A model generated the notes under the pieces. That model did not search any database. It saw only the letters and a program-made list of their open reading frames with translations, and was not told the DNA's origin. Positions 40,454 to 49,837 of a stretch of 52,646 nucleotides of DNA are shown in pieces. Each line of letters starts with the position of its first letter. Positions within the stretch are counted from its first letter, which is position 1. Origin of the DNA: Chloroflexota bacterium (lineage in GTDB: Bacteria > Chloroflexota > Anaerolineae > Promineifilales > Promineifilaceae); assembly GCA_020628815.1 (NCBI GenBank), contig JAHDEN010000019.1:1-52646 (forward strand), written 5' to 3'. The translations under genes were made by a program, and so were the position numbers.

Positions 40454-40591
40454 GTTAAAATTTTAAACTACACGCTGATGATAAGAAAAGTTTATTACTG
40501 ACTCATGTTACGCCCTCTCTTGCGTGAAATTGCAGGTTTTCGTTCGAAAACGCATTGCATACTCAGTACAACCACTTAAAGTCCTGCGGCT

Positions 40592-40619
40592 CGTCATACC
40601 TACGAAGGCAGGTATGACG
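40592..40619. repeat. palindromic GTCATACCT...AGGTATGAC element
   Basis: CGTCATACCT-ACGAAGGC-AGGTATGACG, a perfect 10-bp stem. It has the form of the common bacterial GTCAT(T/A)CC..GG(A/T)ATGAC intergenic repeat. The rest of the 40454-40827 gap shows no gene or clear promoter. Confidence 0.65.
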
Positions 40620-40827
40620 TCTTCCTAGAAATGGTGAACTACTTTTGAGACGATGCACTCAAGAATATTAACCTTTCTGGATTTGCATGTACCAGGTTTC
40701 TGTAAAGCATTGAGTTGTCGATTAGATGATCCAATGCTACATTCAAATCTCAGACCCCAACACACTTCACCCCAGACTCTTTAACCATTTAGCAACAGCG
40801 AACCTGCATCTTAAAATAGAGGAATTG

Positions 40828-43800
40828 ATGGATCGAGATCAAACTGTTTACGCCCTACTTGTCGGAATTGATATCTATCATCCTGACTCAACTGTGCCCC
40901 ACCTGGCCGGTTGCAAAAACGATATTATGCGGATTAACCGCTTTTTTTCAGATCGGATTGGCGAGCGATACAACCCAAAACTGCTGCTAGATCACGAAGC
41001 CACCAAAGAGAATATTATCGCCGCCTTTCAAACCCATCTAGCCACTGCCAAAAAGGGGGATTCCGTCCTGTTTTATTACAGCGGCCACGGGTCACAAAGC
41101 ATGACGGCACGTGAGTTTTGGCGCATTGAGCCGGACAAGTTAGATGAAACCATCGTCGCCTATGACAGCCGAACACAATCGGGATCAGATTTGGCGGATA
41201 AGGAGCTTGCTTACCTGATTGGGGAGGTGGCAAAAGGTGGTGCGCATATAACCATTGTGATGGACTGCTGCCATTCTGGCTCTGGCACACGTCAAGGGAA
41301 AAATATGGCCAGCCGCCGTATGCTCACCGATGAGCGGCCCCGTTCAAATGGGGATCGGGGCTACTTTTTTATGGATGACTCTGCGGCCGAGCTAGGTCCG
41401 CCGAAATCGGGCAATTTGTTATCGGGCTGGATCGATTTACCCAAGGGGGACCATGTTCTGCTTTCTGCCTGTCGGTCGTTTGAAACGGCTAAAGAAAAGC
41501 TCATTGAAGGGGAGCGACGCGGCATTTTTTCTCACTACCTGCTTGAAACACTGCAAACGACCGATGGCACGTTGACCTATCGGGATCTGTTTATGCGCAC
41601 CAATGCGCTCGTGCGGGCCGAAGTGGCGGAACAATCTCCCCAATTAGATACAACGGGAGAGGTGAGCTTAAACCAGCCGTTTTTAGGCGGGTTGATCGAA
41701 CCTGTTCCAGAATATTTTTCACTCAGCTTTGTGACTGACCATCAGAAAAAAGTTGATTTGGGCTGGTTTATCGATGCTGGGGAAGTAAACGGGATCAAAC
41801 AAGAAGGATCAGAAACGACTGAGTTGGCCGTTTTTAATTTAACTGCGCAGGGAGATGCGTTGCGCAGTCTTGACCAAGCGGTGGCATTGATCCGAGTGAC
41901 GGCGGTTGAGCCAACCCGCAGCAAGGTTGAACTCCTCCCACAAGATGGCTTTGAGCCGGACACCGGCACAACGTATAAAGCGGTTATTACCGGTTTGCCC
42001 GTTCCCCCCCTGCTGGTCAGTTTCGAGGGAGACCCGGCCGGAATCGACCTCATCCGTACAGCGCTAAGCCAATCGGCCGCTGGGCAGCCATCCCTGACTG
42101 TTCAAGAAGCGGACGAGGACAAGGCGGGGTACAAAGTGACGGCCGCAAACAATCGTTTTGTCATTCAGCGTCATCAGGATGGGTATGCGCTGGCCGAGGG
42201 GACAGACAGCTATTCAGCCAAAAGCGCAGCCACCATCGTCAAGCGGCTAGAACACATCGCTCGCTGGCAAAATCTGCTGAAATTAACCAATCCACAAAGC
42301 AGCATTTCACCATCTGATATCAAAATCAAGATGGAGAAAAAAGAGAACAACCAGGAGTTTGTGCCGGTTGAGCAGGGAAGTGAGGTTTCTCTGCTGAGCA
42401 TGGGGCCCGACGAGGGACAAGAGGCAATCCTAAAATTTAGGGTAACCAATAAATCTCGCCAGCGGCTGTTTTTCATGTTTTTGGTTTTTGGCGAAGCGTA
42501 TGAAATTCATTCTTTGACAGAAGGGGATGAGATCAATGGAAAGTGGCTGGGGCCAAAGGAAAGCTTCTCGCTGTTTAACGATCTGGGCGGCATTCCGGCC
42601 TATATTCCGGCCGAACAGTGGGAAAAAGGGATAAACAGCTACAAGCAGACGATCAAAATTATCGCCACAACTGAAGAGAGTTTTGCAGAATATTTTCAAC
42701 AAGATGAGCTACCCATTGAGCCTGTAGAGCAAACTCGATCTATTCGGTCGATGAACGATACCCTTTCACGCCTGATGCAGCGCTCAACTACACGGACGAT
42801 GGGTCGGCGTAAAGCTGGCCAGCTGGCTGATTGGACCACCATTGAAGTCGGGGTTACGATCAACCAACCAAAAGGGGAGCGGCTGCCGGCCGCTGGTAAC
42901 CGTATCAGCCCCACCCCAGCCATCACCATTGAAGGACACAGCACATTTACAGCCACAGCCGAGCTTGCGTCGCTACCGGCCGCCACACGCAGCGCAGGGG
43001 CAACGGGCCTGCCGCACATCATGCGTGACAACCCCAACCTGTTTACCCCGGTTGAGCTGAGCGGCAGTCGGGCCGGTGAACCGGGGTTAAGCGTGCTTGA
43101 TTTGTCTGATGCGAAAGGGCTGGAAACGGTGTCTGCCAGCAACCCGCTTGAAATCAATCTGGCCTTAGATTTGGCAGAGAACGAGAGTTTATTGGCCCTG
43201 GGGGTGATGGATGGCTTCTTGGTGCCGCTCGACATTGTGAACCACAGCCAAGATGGGCAAACCAAAGTTGAATTAGACTATTTGCCGTCAGCGGCCGTAG
43301 TCTCACGTTCACTCAAAAAATCGGTCCGCATCCTCTTCCAAAAGTACGCGCATAGCTATCTTGGCACCCCTTATCAATATCCACAATTAGCTTGCATATC
43401 GCTATCAGAAACCGGCGCGATCAGCTATGATGCTGACTTAACCAACCTTAAAAGCAAAGTAGCCGGTGCCAACAAGATCGCCGTGTACATCCATGGCATA
43501 TTTGGCTCTACCAACCTAATGGCCACCAGTAGCCAGACTCAGTTTGTAGAGCTGCCCAGTCAGATTCCCGGCATCACCGATTCACACGATCTCATCCTAG
43601 CTTTTGACTATGAGAACTTAGATACCCCAATTGAAGATGTTGCGTTTGAGCTAAAACAAAAACTAGCTGAAATCGGGTTGACCGAAGGCCACGGCAAAAC
43701 GTTCAACATCATCGCCCATTCATTAGGCGGATTGGTTGCGCGCTGGTTTATCGAATATCTTGAAGGGAACAAGGTTGTGAACCACCTGGTGATGCTGGGC

Positions 43801-44313
43801 ACGCCAAATGCTGGAACCCCCTTCTCTAAAATTGAAGATTGGCTGCTGGGTATGGCGACCATCGGGCTGAATTCATTGGCCGTTACCACATGGCCCTTAT
43901 CGGTTTTAAATTCAGTCCTTGCCGGGATCGAGAAAGTAGATGTGACGTTGGATCAAATGAATCCCAACTCAGACTTTTTAAAAAATCTGTCGCGCAGCCC
44001 CGACCCTCAAATCCCGTACACCATCATTGCTGGGAACACGTCGATCATACCAAGCGCTATCGGTACAGAGGACGATCAGGGAATCGTTCCAAAACTATGG
44101 ACCCGTTTTGCATCTAAAAACACCGCATACAAGGTGGTTGATTTTGCCTTTTGGCATGCTCCCAATGATCTGGGTTCTAGCGTTGATAGTATGCGCAGCA
44201 TACCCGCAAGTTGGACAACAACAAAACCTACAGTTCTTGTTGTCCCATCTGACCACTTAAGCTATTTTAATTTGGAAGCAGGGCTAAAGCCTCTGGCTGA
44301 CGCATTAGAATAA
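40828..44313 (+). CDS. caspase-like (C14) protease fused to a C-terminal alpha/beta-hydrolase (lipase-like) domain
   Basis: Start taken at ATG 40828: AGAGG lies 5 nt upstream and the caspase fold begins at once (VYALLVGIDIYHPD). An ATG at 40726 is possible. The protein has 1161 residues. Caspase domain, about 1-270: catalytic His87 in LFYYSGHGSQ, Cys148 in IVMDCCHSGSG. Residues about 300-600 are beta-rich and include a DUF4384-like part (EAILKFRVTNKSRQRLFF; GKWLGPKESFSLF). The last 300 residues are an alpha/beta-hydrolase: KIAVYIHGIFGST, nucleophile Ser965 in IIAHSLGGLVARW, MLGTPNAGTPF, and His in PSDHLSYFN. The combination suggests a protease that frees or is freed from a lipase. App1-like phosphatase follows 32 bp later. 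Confidence 0.88.
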   Translation: MDRDQTVYALLVGIDIYHPDSTVPHLAGCKNDIMRINRFFSDRIGERYNPKLLLDHEATKENIIAAFQTHLATAKKGDSVLFYYSGHGSQSMTAREFWRIEPDKLDETIVAYDSRTQSGSDLADKELAYLIGEVAKGGAHITIVMDCCHSGSGTRQGKNMASRRMLTDERPRSNGDRGYFFMDDSAAELGPPKSGNLLSGWIDLPKGDHVLLSACRSFETAKEKLIEGERRGIFSHYLLETLQTTDGTLTYRDLFMRTNALVRAEVAEQSPQLDTTGEVSLNQPFLGGLIEPVPEYFSLSFVTDHQKKVDLGWFIDAGEVNGIKQEGSETTELAVFNLTAQGDALRSLDQAVALIRVTAVEPTRSKVELLPQDGFEPDTGTTYKAVITGLPVPPLLVSFEGDPAGIDLIRTALSQSAAGQPSLTVQEADEDKAGYKVTAANNRFVIQRHQDGYALAEGTDSYSAKSAATIVKRLEHIARWQNLLKLTNPQSSISPSDIKIKMEKKENNQEFVPVEQGSEVSLLSMGPDEGQEAILKFRVTNKSRQRLFFMFLVFGEAYEIHSLTEGDEINGKWLGPKESFSLFNDLGGIPAYIPAEQWEKGINSYKQTIKIIATTEESFAEYFQQDELPIEPVEQTRSIRSMNDTLSRLMQRSTTRTMGRRKAGQLADWTTIEVGVTINQPKGERLPAAGNRISPTPAITIEGHSTFTATAELASLPAATRSAGATGLPHIMRDNPNLFTPVELSGSRAGEPGLSVLDLSDAKGLETVSASNPLEINLALDLAENESLLALGVMDGFLVPLDIVNHSQDGQTKVELDYLPSAAVVSRSLKKSVRILFQKYAHSYLGTPYQYPQLACISLSETGAISYDADLTNLKSKVAGANKIAVYIHGIFGSTNLMATSSQTQFVELPSQIPGITDSHDLILAFDYENLDTPIEDVAFELKQKLAEIGLTEGHGKTFNIIAHSLGGLVARWFIEYLEGNKVVNHLVMLGTPNAGTPFSKIEDWLLGMATIGLNSLAVTTWPLSVLNSVLAGIEKVDVTLDQMNPNSDFLKNLSRSPDPQIPYTIIAGNTSIIPSAIGTEDDQGIVPKLWTRFASKNTAYKVVDFAFWHAPNDLGSSVDSMRSIPASWTTTKPTVLVVPSDHLSYFNLEAGLKPLADALE

Positions 44314-44345
44314 CCACAATTCACATCTCAAAAAATATTTGTTTT

Positions 44346-45395
44346 ATGAAAAACACCCTGAAAAAAGCGGCCGATTCGGCCGACAATCTATTTGATACGC
44401 TCACCGACAATCTGTCCAACCGGCTGATGGCGGACGGCAAGGTCCATATCCACCCGTATAACGGAATGGGGAATCAAGAGCGATTATTTTTACGCGGCCG
44501 AGTATTGCTCGACAAAGAAATACCTAAATCAGAAGATCAAGACAGCTACCTCAAAAATCTGCTTAACACATGGCAGCACATTACGAGCATAGAAATCGAC
44601 AATACGCGGGTCGGTGCCAAGATCGGTGGTTTAACCCATGTCGTTAAAACAGATTCCGAGGGATTTTTTGAGATCGAAATGGACAACCCTGGACTGCCCG
44701 AAGATGTTTTGTGGCATGACATTGAGCTTGAGCTGTTGGACCGCCCAGATGATCGGCCGGAGACTGCCACAGGCCAAATCATGATCCCCCCCGCAAATGC
44801 GGAATATGGGGTAATTAGCGACATTGATGACACGGTGTTGCAAAGCAAGGCGACCAACTATTTAGCGGCCGCCACGCTTATGTTCTTTAAAAATGCGAAG
44901 ACGAGGCTTCCGTTTGAAGGTGTTGCAGAGCTCTACCAATCGCTGCAAAAAAACGGCCGTAACCCGATCTGCTACGTGTCTAGCAGCCCATGGAATCTGT
45001 ATGAGCTATTGACCGACTTTTTTGACTATCAAGACGTTCCGGCCGGGCCGCTTTTTTTAACAGATTACGGTTTTTCGGCCGATCAATTTATCAAACCCAG
45101 CCACGGAGATCACAAATTAGAACAGATCGAGCATATTTTAAACTTTTACCCCAACCTTCAATTTATATTGATGGGAGACAGCGGGCAAAAAGATCCTGAG
45201 ATTTATCAAAAAGCGGTGGCTCATCACGCACAACAAATAAAAGCATGTGTGATTCGTGATGTAACCAATGCCAGGCGCGATCAACAAGTGGCTCAAATCG
45301 CGGCAGATGTGTCGGCAACAGGGACTGACATGATTTTTGCAGCAGATTCTGTTGAGATGAGAAATTACTTTGAAAAGCAAGGCATCCTCTCATAA
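44346..45395 (+). CDS. App1-family phosphatidate phosphatase (DUF2183)
   Basis: The 349-residue protein has an N-terminal beta domain (GKVHIHPYNGMG; VLLDKEI) and a HAD-fold catalytic domain: VISDIDDTVLQ (DxDxT, Asp159/Asp161), CYVSSSPWNLYELL (motif II Ser), and then ILMGDSGQKDPEIY (Asp motif). These are the App1 signatures; yeast App1 turns phosphatidic acid into diacylglycerol. It starts 32 bp after the caspase-lipase gene in the same direction, so both probably come from one transcript and act on lipids. There is no ribosome site or signal peptide. The partner's lipase domain makes a phospholipid substrate plausible. Confidence 0.9.
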   Translation: MKNTLKKAADSADNLFDTLTDNLSNRLMADGKVHIHPYNGMGNQERLFLRGRVLLDKEIPKSEDQDSYLKNLLNTWQHITSIEIDNTRVGAKIGGLTHVVKTDSEGFFEIEMDNPGLPEDVLWHDIELELLDRPDDRPETATGQIMIPPANAEYGVISDIDDTVLQSKATNYLAAATLMFFKNAKTRLPFEGVAELYQSLQKNGRNPICYVSSSPWNLYELLTDFFDYQDVPAGPLFLTDYGFSADQFIKPSHGDHKLEQIEHILNFYPNLQFILMGDSGQKDPEIYQKAVAHHAQQIKACVIRDVTNARRDQQVAQIAADVSATGTDMIFAADSVEMRNYFEKQGILS

Positions 45396-45480
45396 AAGTT
45401 CAGTTTTTTGTTCGTTTTTCCCGCTAAAAGCTCACTTTATCTGAATTAAACCAACAATTAACGCTTTGGGTATATTTTTC

Positions 45481-45509
45481 TTGACATAGGCCTACTCACA
45501 ATCTAGAAT
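45481..45509 (+). promoter_or_regulatory. sigma-70-type promoter of the spoVS-like gene
   Basis: TTGACA (45481-45486), a 17-bp spacer and TAGAAT (45504-45509): one mismatch from consensus, the best promoter in the window. The start codon is 38 bp downstream. Confidence 0.85.
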
Positions 45510-45546
45510 CAAATCGCATGCTATATTTTTACAAGGAGACGGTTCC

Positions 45547-45816
45547 ATGAGCATAATTAAAGTGTCAGCGAAATCGCGTACTGCTTCAGTCGCGGGTGCC
45601 ATCGCTGGCGTCATCCGAGAACATGGCAAAGCCGAAGTTCAAGCCATAGGTGCAGGTGCAGTCAATCAAGCAATCAAAGCGGTCGCAATCGCCAACGGTT
45701 ATTTGGAAGAAGAAGGCACAAGTATCGCCTGTATACCGGAATTTGTGGATATTTTAATTGATAGCCACGAACGAACGGCACTAAGAATGCAGGTTGTTCC
45801 AAGACATTCAGCCTAA
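45547..45816 (+). CDS. spoVS: SpoVS-family (Alba-like) protein
   Basis: The 89-residue protein matches SpoVS: IIKVSAKSRTASVAGAIAGV, EVQAIGAGAVNQAIKAVAIA, and then FVDILIDSHERTALRMQVVP. The family has an Alba-like nucleic-acid-binding fold. In Bacillus it acts in spore coat and septum control; in non-sporulating Chloroflexota and Thermus relatives its role is unknown. AAGGAGA lies 8 nt upstream of the ATG, a strong promoter precedes and a strong terminator follows. So it is a highly expressed single gene. Confidence 0.95.
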   Translation: MSIIKVSAKSRTASVAGAIAGVIREHGKAEVQAIGAGAVNQAIKAVAIANGYLEEEGTSIACIPEFVDILIDSHERTALRMQVVPRHSA

Positions 45817-45826
45817 CTAATTAATC

Positions 45827-45857
45827 AAAAAAAAGCTTCTTTCGAAGCTTTTTTTTT
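45827..45857 (+). terminator. intrinsic terminator of the spoVS-like gene
   Basis: AAGCTTC-TTTC-GAAGCTT with an A-run before and nine T after (T-run to 45857). It may also serve the leftward gene that ends at 45892. Confidence 0.88.
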
Positions 45858-45891
45858 GTCTATATACAGAATTTGATTATCGTTTAAGAAG

Positions 45892-47073
45892 CTATGGGGT
45901 CCACTCAAAGTTATCGAATACGGCCGAAACAGATCCTGAGCTTCCCGATTCAACTAGAAAAGCAACATCCCCTACCCCTCTAACCCGACTATCGTCTACA
46001 TAACCGATTTCAGTGCCATTAACTAGCACAACTAATTGGCTTTGTCTCATTTCGACTTTAAGTTGATTCATACTGCCCGCCCCCTGCTCGATCGCGTCTA
46101 CAGCGAACCATCCATTTTCCACTAGGGGTTCTGCAGTCGCGCAGTCCGCATCGCACCGGCCGATCCAAGCATACCCATCTGGACCAATTTCAATGACGAA
46201 GAATGCTCCATCTTCTTGCAAAATCGCCAAGCCTGCGCCGGTTTCCGCCTGGTTGGTCATAAATTCGATATCAACCTGATAGGTTCCCACACCCAACCGT
46301 AATCCGGCCGAAGACCAAAACAAGCTGCTCGGCACCCGATTGGTTAACCGGTATGCATCATCCTCAAAGTATGCTTCTTGAATAATTGTGGCAGAATCAT
46401 CTACGCTGCGTTGAATCGACCATCTCTCAGAAGAATCGTCGTCGAACTGCTCAATCACAGGATCGTCGGGCAACGGGGAAAAGCTAAATTCACCATAGAC
46501 GATCGACAAAACAGCTAGGATCGCTAGCAGAATAAACAGGGTTAAACCGCCAAAGATACCTGCTCCTAAGACGACGGGTGGCACTTCGCCCACCGTATCA
46601 ACTACAACCGCTTCGAGCGGTCTTTCAGGTGCGGCACGTTTAGCCCGTAGCGCCTCTGTAGGAACTGTCATTTCCCCACGTAATCCTGGAATAGGTTCAT
46701 CTCGAATGGTGTCAGTTGGTTGAGGCTGAGGTTTGTCCAGCTCTTTCGGTATGACCATTGTGTCGGTCATCTCATATTCAGCCAAAGGTGCATCTGTTGG
46801 CACCTTCTCGGGTTTAACTTGCTTTGGTTTAACCTCTCTAATGGGTTGCCCCAGCGGCAGATCCGGTTCAGTAGGCGGTGGCTCCTTTTTTGTCTCACGA
46901 ATTGGCAGCGGCCCCTTTGCCTCTTTTAGCTTAACAGGCTCGATACGATTTACGGGGTCATCACCCAGCCAGCTATCATCCAACTCTAAATCAACCATTA
47001 CCCGTTTAGTTGGTACAGGCTTTTTGGGTTTTGCTGATGGGTTGTTTTCTGAATTTTCTTGATTATCAGACAC
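45892..47073 (-). CDS. membrane protein with Pro-rich cytoplasmic part and extracellular laminin-G-like domain
   Basis: The 393-residue protein starts at GTG. Residues 1-165 are low-complexity, rich in Pro, Lys, Glu (PSAKPKKPVPTKRVMVDLEL; PLPIRETKKEPPPTEPDLPL-type). One membrane segment (GLTLFILLAILAVLSIVYG, about 175-195) follows. The last 180 residues are a beta-sandwich, laminin-G/lectin-like: YQVDIEFMTNQAETGAGLAI, GYAWIGRCDADC, NQLKVEMRQSQLVVLVNG, VFDNFEWTP. This outer domain is homologous to the whole of the next gene's product. The cytoplasmic Pro-rich part may bind other proteins. No enzyme motif. Confidence 0.75.
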   Translation of the reverse strand: MSDNQENSENNPSAKPKKPVPTKRVMVDLELDDSWLGDDPVNRIEPVKLKEAKGPLPIRETKKEPPPTEPDLPLGQPIREVKPKQVKPEKVPTDAPLAEYEMTDTMVIPKELDKPQPQPTDTIRDEPIPGLRGEMTVPTEALRAKRAAPERPLEAVVVDTVGEVPPVVLGAGIFGGLTLFILLAILAVLSIVYGEFSFSPLPDDPVIEQFDDDSSERWSIQRSVDDSATIIQEAYFEDDAYRLTNRVPSSLFWSSAGLRLGVGTYQVDIEFMTNQAETGAGLAILQEDGAFFVIEIGPDGYAWIGRCDADCATAEPLVENGWFAVDAIEQGAGSMNQLKVEMRQSQLVVLVNGTEIGYVDDSRVRGVGDVAFLVESGSSGSVSAVFDNFEWTP

Positions 47074-47095
47074 GAATAATGGCTAAACTCTGATC

Positions 47096-47722
47096 CTATT
47101 CGGCCGGAGTGAACGAATAGTTATCAAACTGTACTTGTACATCCCCTACACCAATTGTTTCTACCGCAACACCGATATTACCCTGAGTAAAGGTGTCATC
47201 AAATGCCCGGCCGACTTCTTGATTATTGACGTAAAAAATCAAATCACCGTCGTTTGCGTCAACTCGTAATTTGTTGAGTTCACCTAATCCTTGTTTTACT
47301 GCTCCAGACTCGAACCAGCCCCCTTCAACAAGAATTTCCATATCACCTTCACAATTGTCTTCGCAGCGGCCGATCCAGACAAATCCGTCTGAACTTATTT
47401 CAAACAGATAAAAAGAGCCGGTTGAATCGTCGACCATAAACACCATGCCAAAGCCATTGTCTACCGGTCCATCAACGGCCGTTGCATCGATTTCGTAGCG
47501 GCCGTTGCCAAAGCTTTCTGCGGCCGAGGCCCAGTAAATGCCGGTATCGGTAAATACTTGGAAGTCGTAAATACCCCCAGCAATTTCGCCACGACTTTGA
47601 TCGTTTTCACCTGTCGCCCAGCTGCCGGGTGATTCAAAATCCTCTAGATATGGCTCATTCGAGGCACCACATCCAGCTAAAAACAAAAATGCAAGAATGA
47701 AAATAAAAAGTTGTTTACGCAT
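47096..47722 (-). CDS. lipoprotein with laminin-G-like domain, paralogue of the neighbouring membrane protein
   Basis: The 208-residue lipoprotein (FIFILAFLFLAGCGAS, lipobox LAGC) is one beta-sandwich domain: YEIDATAVDGPVDNGFGMVF, SDGFVWIGRCEDNC, LVEGGWFESGAVKQGLGELN, VNNQEVG, VQFDNYSFTP. It aligns over its full length with the outer domain of the protein coded 22 bp downstream, including the WIGRC(D/E)..C pair that may form a disulfide. This points to tandem duplication and later gain of an anchor. Its ATG follows directly on the T-run of a terminator hairpin. Binding to sugar or wall polymer is a guess from the fold. Confidence 0.78.
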   Translation of the reverse strand: MRKQLFIFILAFLFLAGCGASNEPYLEDFESPGSWATGENDQSRGEIAGGIYDFQVFTDTGIYWASAAESFGNGRYEIDATAVDGPVDNGFGMVFMVDDSTGSFYLFEISSDGFVWIGRCEDNCEGDMEILVEGGWFESGAVKQGLGELNKLRVDANDGDLIFYVNNQEVGRAFDDTFTQGNIGVAVETIGVGDVQVQFDNYSFTPAE

Positions 47723-47780
47723 AAAAAAAGACCAGTTCTAGGATAACAATATCATCTATTGTACCGAGAACTGGTCTTTT
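47723..47780. terminator. bidirectional terminator touching the start codon of the lipoprotein gene
   Basis: AAAAGACCAGTTCT (47726-47739) and AGAACTGGTCTTTT (47767-47780) pair perfectly over 14 bp. On the minus strand seven T follow and then the ATG at 47722. The Fe-S protein gene ends 24 bp upstream. The layout repeats that at 26473-26515. Confidence 0.85.
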
Positions 47781-47803
47781 TACCTTACTTTTAATGGATA
47801 CGG

Positions 47804-49837
47804 TTATCCAACATCTTTACCCATCGCCTCAACAACGATTTCAGCCACGTCCTTCACCTGCATAGGTGAGCCATGTTCGTCGTTCGCGTCACGCATCATT
47901 TGGTGACAGAACGGACAACCAACCGCGATTGTCTCTGCGCCGGTATCTTTTAACTCGTTGTATCGGTTAACGTTAACTGCCTCGTCTCCGTGCTCTTCCT
48001 CTTTCCACATTTGAGCACCACCGGCGCCACAGCAGAATGAGTTTTCTTTGCTGCGTGAAGGATCAAGCAAATGTGCACCGGCCGCGGCCAACGCTTCACG
48101 GGGGGATGCGTATTCACCGTTGTGGCGACCCAAGTAACAGGGATCATGGAACGTTACTTTTTCAAGTACATCGTTGGCCATGGTTAGCTTCCCTTTACCG
48201 ATTAGGTCAGCAATCATCTGGGTGTGGTGGAAGACTTTGTAATCTCCACCCAACTGTTTGTACTCGGTGCCGATTGCGGTCATACAGTGGGGGCAGCTGG
48301 TAACAACTGTCTTTTTGTCCACTTCGTATCCGTTCAAAATTTCGATATTGCCCGAAGCCATCTCAAAGAAGAGCGCTTCATGCCCTGAACGGCGGGCAGG
48401 ATCACCCGTACAGCTTTCTTCGTCACCTAAGATCGCAAAGCTGGTCCCGGTTTCGTTTAGGATGGTGGCCATAGAACGAACGGTTTTTTGAGCGGCCGGA
48501 TCATATGCCCCAGCACAACCAACCCACAACAAAACTTCAAAGTCTGGATTTTCTCGTACAGTTGGGACATCAAACGGCAAGCCTTTCATCCAGCCGGTTC
48601 GTTCATCTGGGTTACCCCATGGGTTTCCGGCCCGTTCGATTCCTTCATAAGCGGTCTGTAGCTCATGGGGGAACTCGTTTTGCATCAGCATAAGGTCACG
48701 GCGCATGTCTAAGATGTCGATCATCGGCTCGTTGCCCACGGGACAGACATCGATACACGCGGCACAGCTGGTACATGCCCAAACGGCGCTTTTGCTAATT
48801 GCAAAGTCGAGCATGGGGGCGGTTTCTTCACCGGCCGCCAATGCGTCGAAATTCTCCCAAACGTAGTACCGTTTGTTGACCTCAAGTGCGGCCGGAGACA
48901 ATTCTTTACCCGTGTTATAAGCGGGGCAAACTTCTTGGCAGCGGTTACACATAATACATGCGAACGCATCCAAGATTTGGGTTTTTTCTAGTTGTTCAAG
49001 GGTGTTTACACCAAATTGCTCGATAGACTCATCTTCGAAGTCGAGCGCATTCAACGCACCGGCCGCACCGCGATCCGGCCGGGTCATAAAGTTAAGCGGC
49101 CCCATAAACAAGTGAGCATGTTTGGTATAAGGAAAATATGGAAGGAAGGCAACAATTAATCCCACTGCAATCCAAAAGCTGATCGCAATCCAAGTCATCA
49201 AAGCTTGGTCAGACATGCCAGCCCACAGGGTCGCGATCGAATTGGCAAACGGTTGCCATGGATCAGAATGGTGCAGTGCGATTTCAAATGATTCACCCAA
49301 AAAGCGAAAGCCCAAGTGGAGAAGCATAAAGATACCCACAATCAGTGAGTCATTAAAAACGCCACCCGCGCGAGCTTTGGGATGCAACATAACATTTTCA
49401 CGAATGGTGAGCACTTTGTCACGATAGATAAACCGTCGGATTAAGAAATAGGCCATCCCGATCATGCCCAACACGCTGAGAACGTCTGCCAGTAAGCGAA
49501 TAATCCCACCAAATACACCCAACCCCTCTCTGTAAAATTCCGCAAACGGAAGGCTAAATGCTTTGACTACGTCAATCCCATTGATTGCGAGGTAAAAGAT
49601 AAACGCATAAGCGATAAATGTGTGGAAAATTGAAGAAACAGTCCGGTGGCGAAGAATACGTCCCTGTGAAACTAGGGCGATCACGCCGGTCATTACTCGG
49701 CTCGGTAGTTCGCTCCAGGGGAGTGTCCCTTGGCCTCGGTTGATGACAGCAAACATCTTGCTGAAGGTGCTGTATGTCATTGCAACGCAAATGAGCGAAA
49801 AAATAATGAAGATGGTCAGGTGAATGTTATTCAACAT
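47804..49837 (-). CDS. membrane Fe-S oxidoreductase, heterodisulfide reductase-like (CCG domains)
   Basis: The 677-residue protein has an N-terminal membrane part with about six helices (residues 1-250; HLTIFIIFSLICVAMTYS; FIAYAFIFYLAINGIDVV; WIAISFWIAVGLIVAFL), as in the gamma-subunit of respiratory reductases. Then come two 4Fe-4S motifs (CIMCNRCQEVCP and CTSCAACIDVCP). Two CCG domains close the protein: WVGCAGAY...EESCTGDPARR...SCPHCM, and FHDPCYLGRHN...SFCCGAGGAQMW...GCPFCHQM. It moves electrons between the quinone pool and a thiol/disulfide or flavoprotein partner. AAAGGA precedes the ATG. No ETF gene lies nearby, although such fusions often pair with one. Confidence 0.9.
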   Translation of the reverse strand: MLNNIHLTIFIIFSLICVAMTYSTFSKMFAVINRGQGTLPWSELPSRVMTGVIALVSQGRILRHRTVSSIFHTFIAYAFIFYLAINGIDVVKAFSLPFAEFYREGLGVFGGIIRLLADVLSVLGMIGMAYFLIRRFIYRDKVLTIRENVMLHPKARAGGVFNDSLIVGIFMLLHLGFRFLGESFEIALHHSDPWQPFANSIATLWAGMSDQALMTWIAISFWIAVGLIVAFLPYFPYTKHAHLFMGPLNFMTRPDRGAAGALNALDFEDESIEQFGVNTLEQLEKTQILDAFACIMCNRCQEVCPAYNTGKELSPAALEVNKRYYVWENFDALAAGEETAPMLDFAISKSAVWACTSCAACIDVCPVGNEPMIDILDMRRDLMLMQNEFPHELQTAYEGIERAGNPWGNPDERTGWMKGLPFDVPTVRENPDFEVLLWVGCAGAYDPAAQKTVRSMATILNETGTSFAILGDEESCTGDPARRSGHEALFFEMASGNIEILNGYEVDKKTVVTSCPHCMTAIGTEYKQLGGDYKVFHHTQMIADLIGKGKLTMANDVLEKVTFHDPCYLGRHNGEYASPREALAAAGAHLLDPSRSKENSFCCGAGGAQMWKEEEHGDEAVNVNRYNELKDTGAETIAVGCPFCHQMMRDANDEHGSPMQVKDVAEIVVEAMGKDVG

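Noticed and set aside
40726..40827. Upstream start for the caspase-lipase gene
   Set aside because: The extra 34 residues precede the conserved caspase start and have no ribosome site, while the ATG at 40828 has AGAGG at good spacing.
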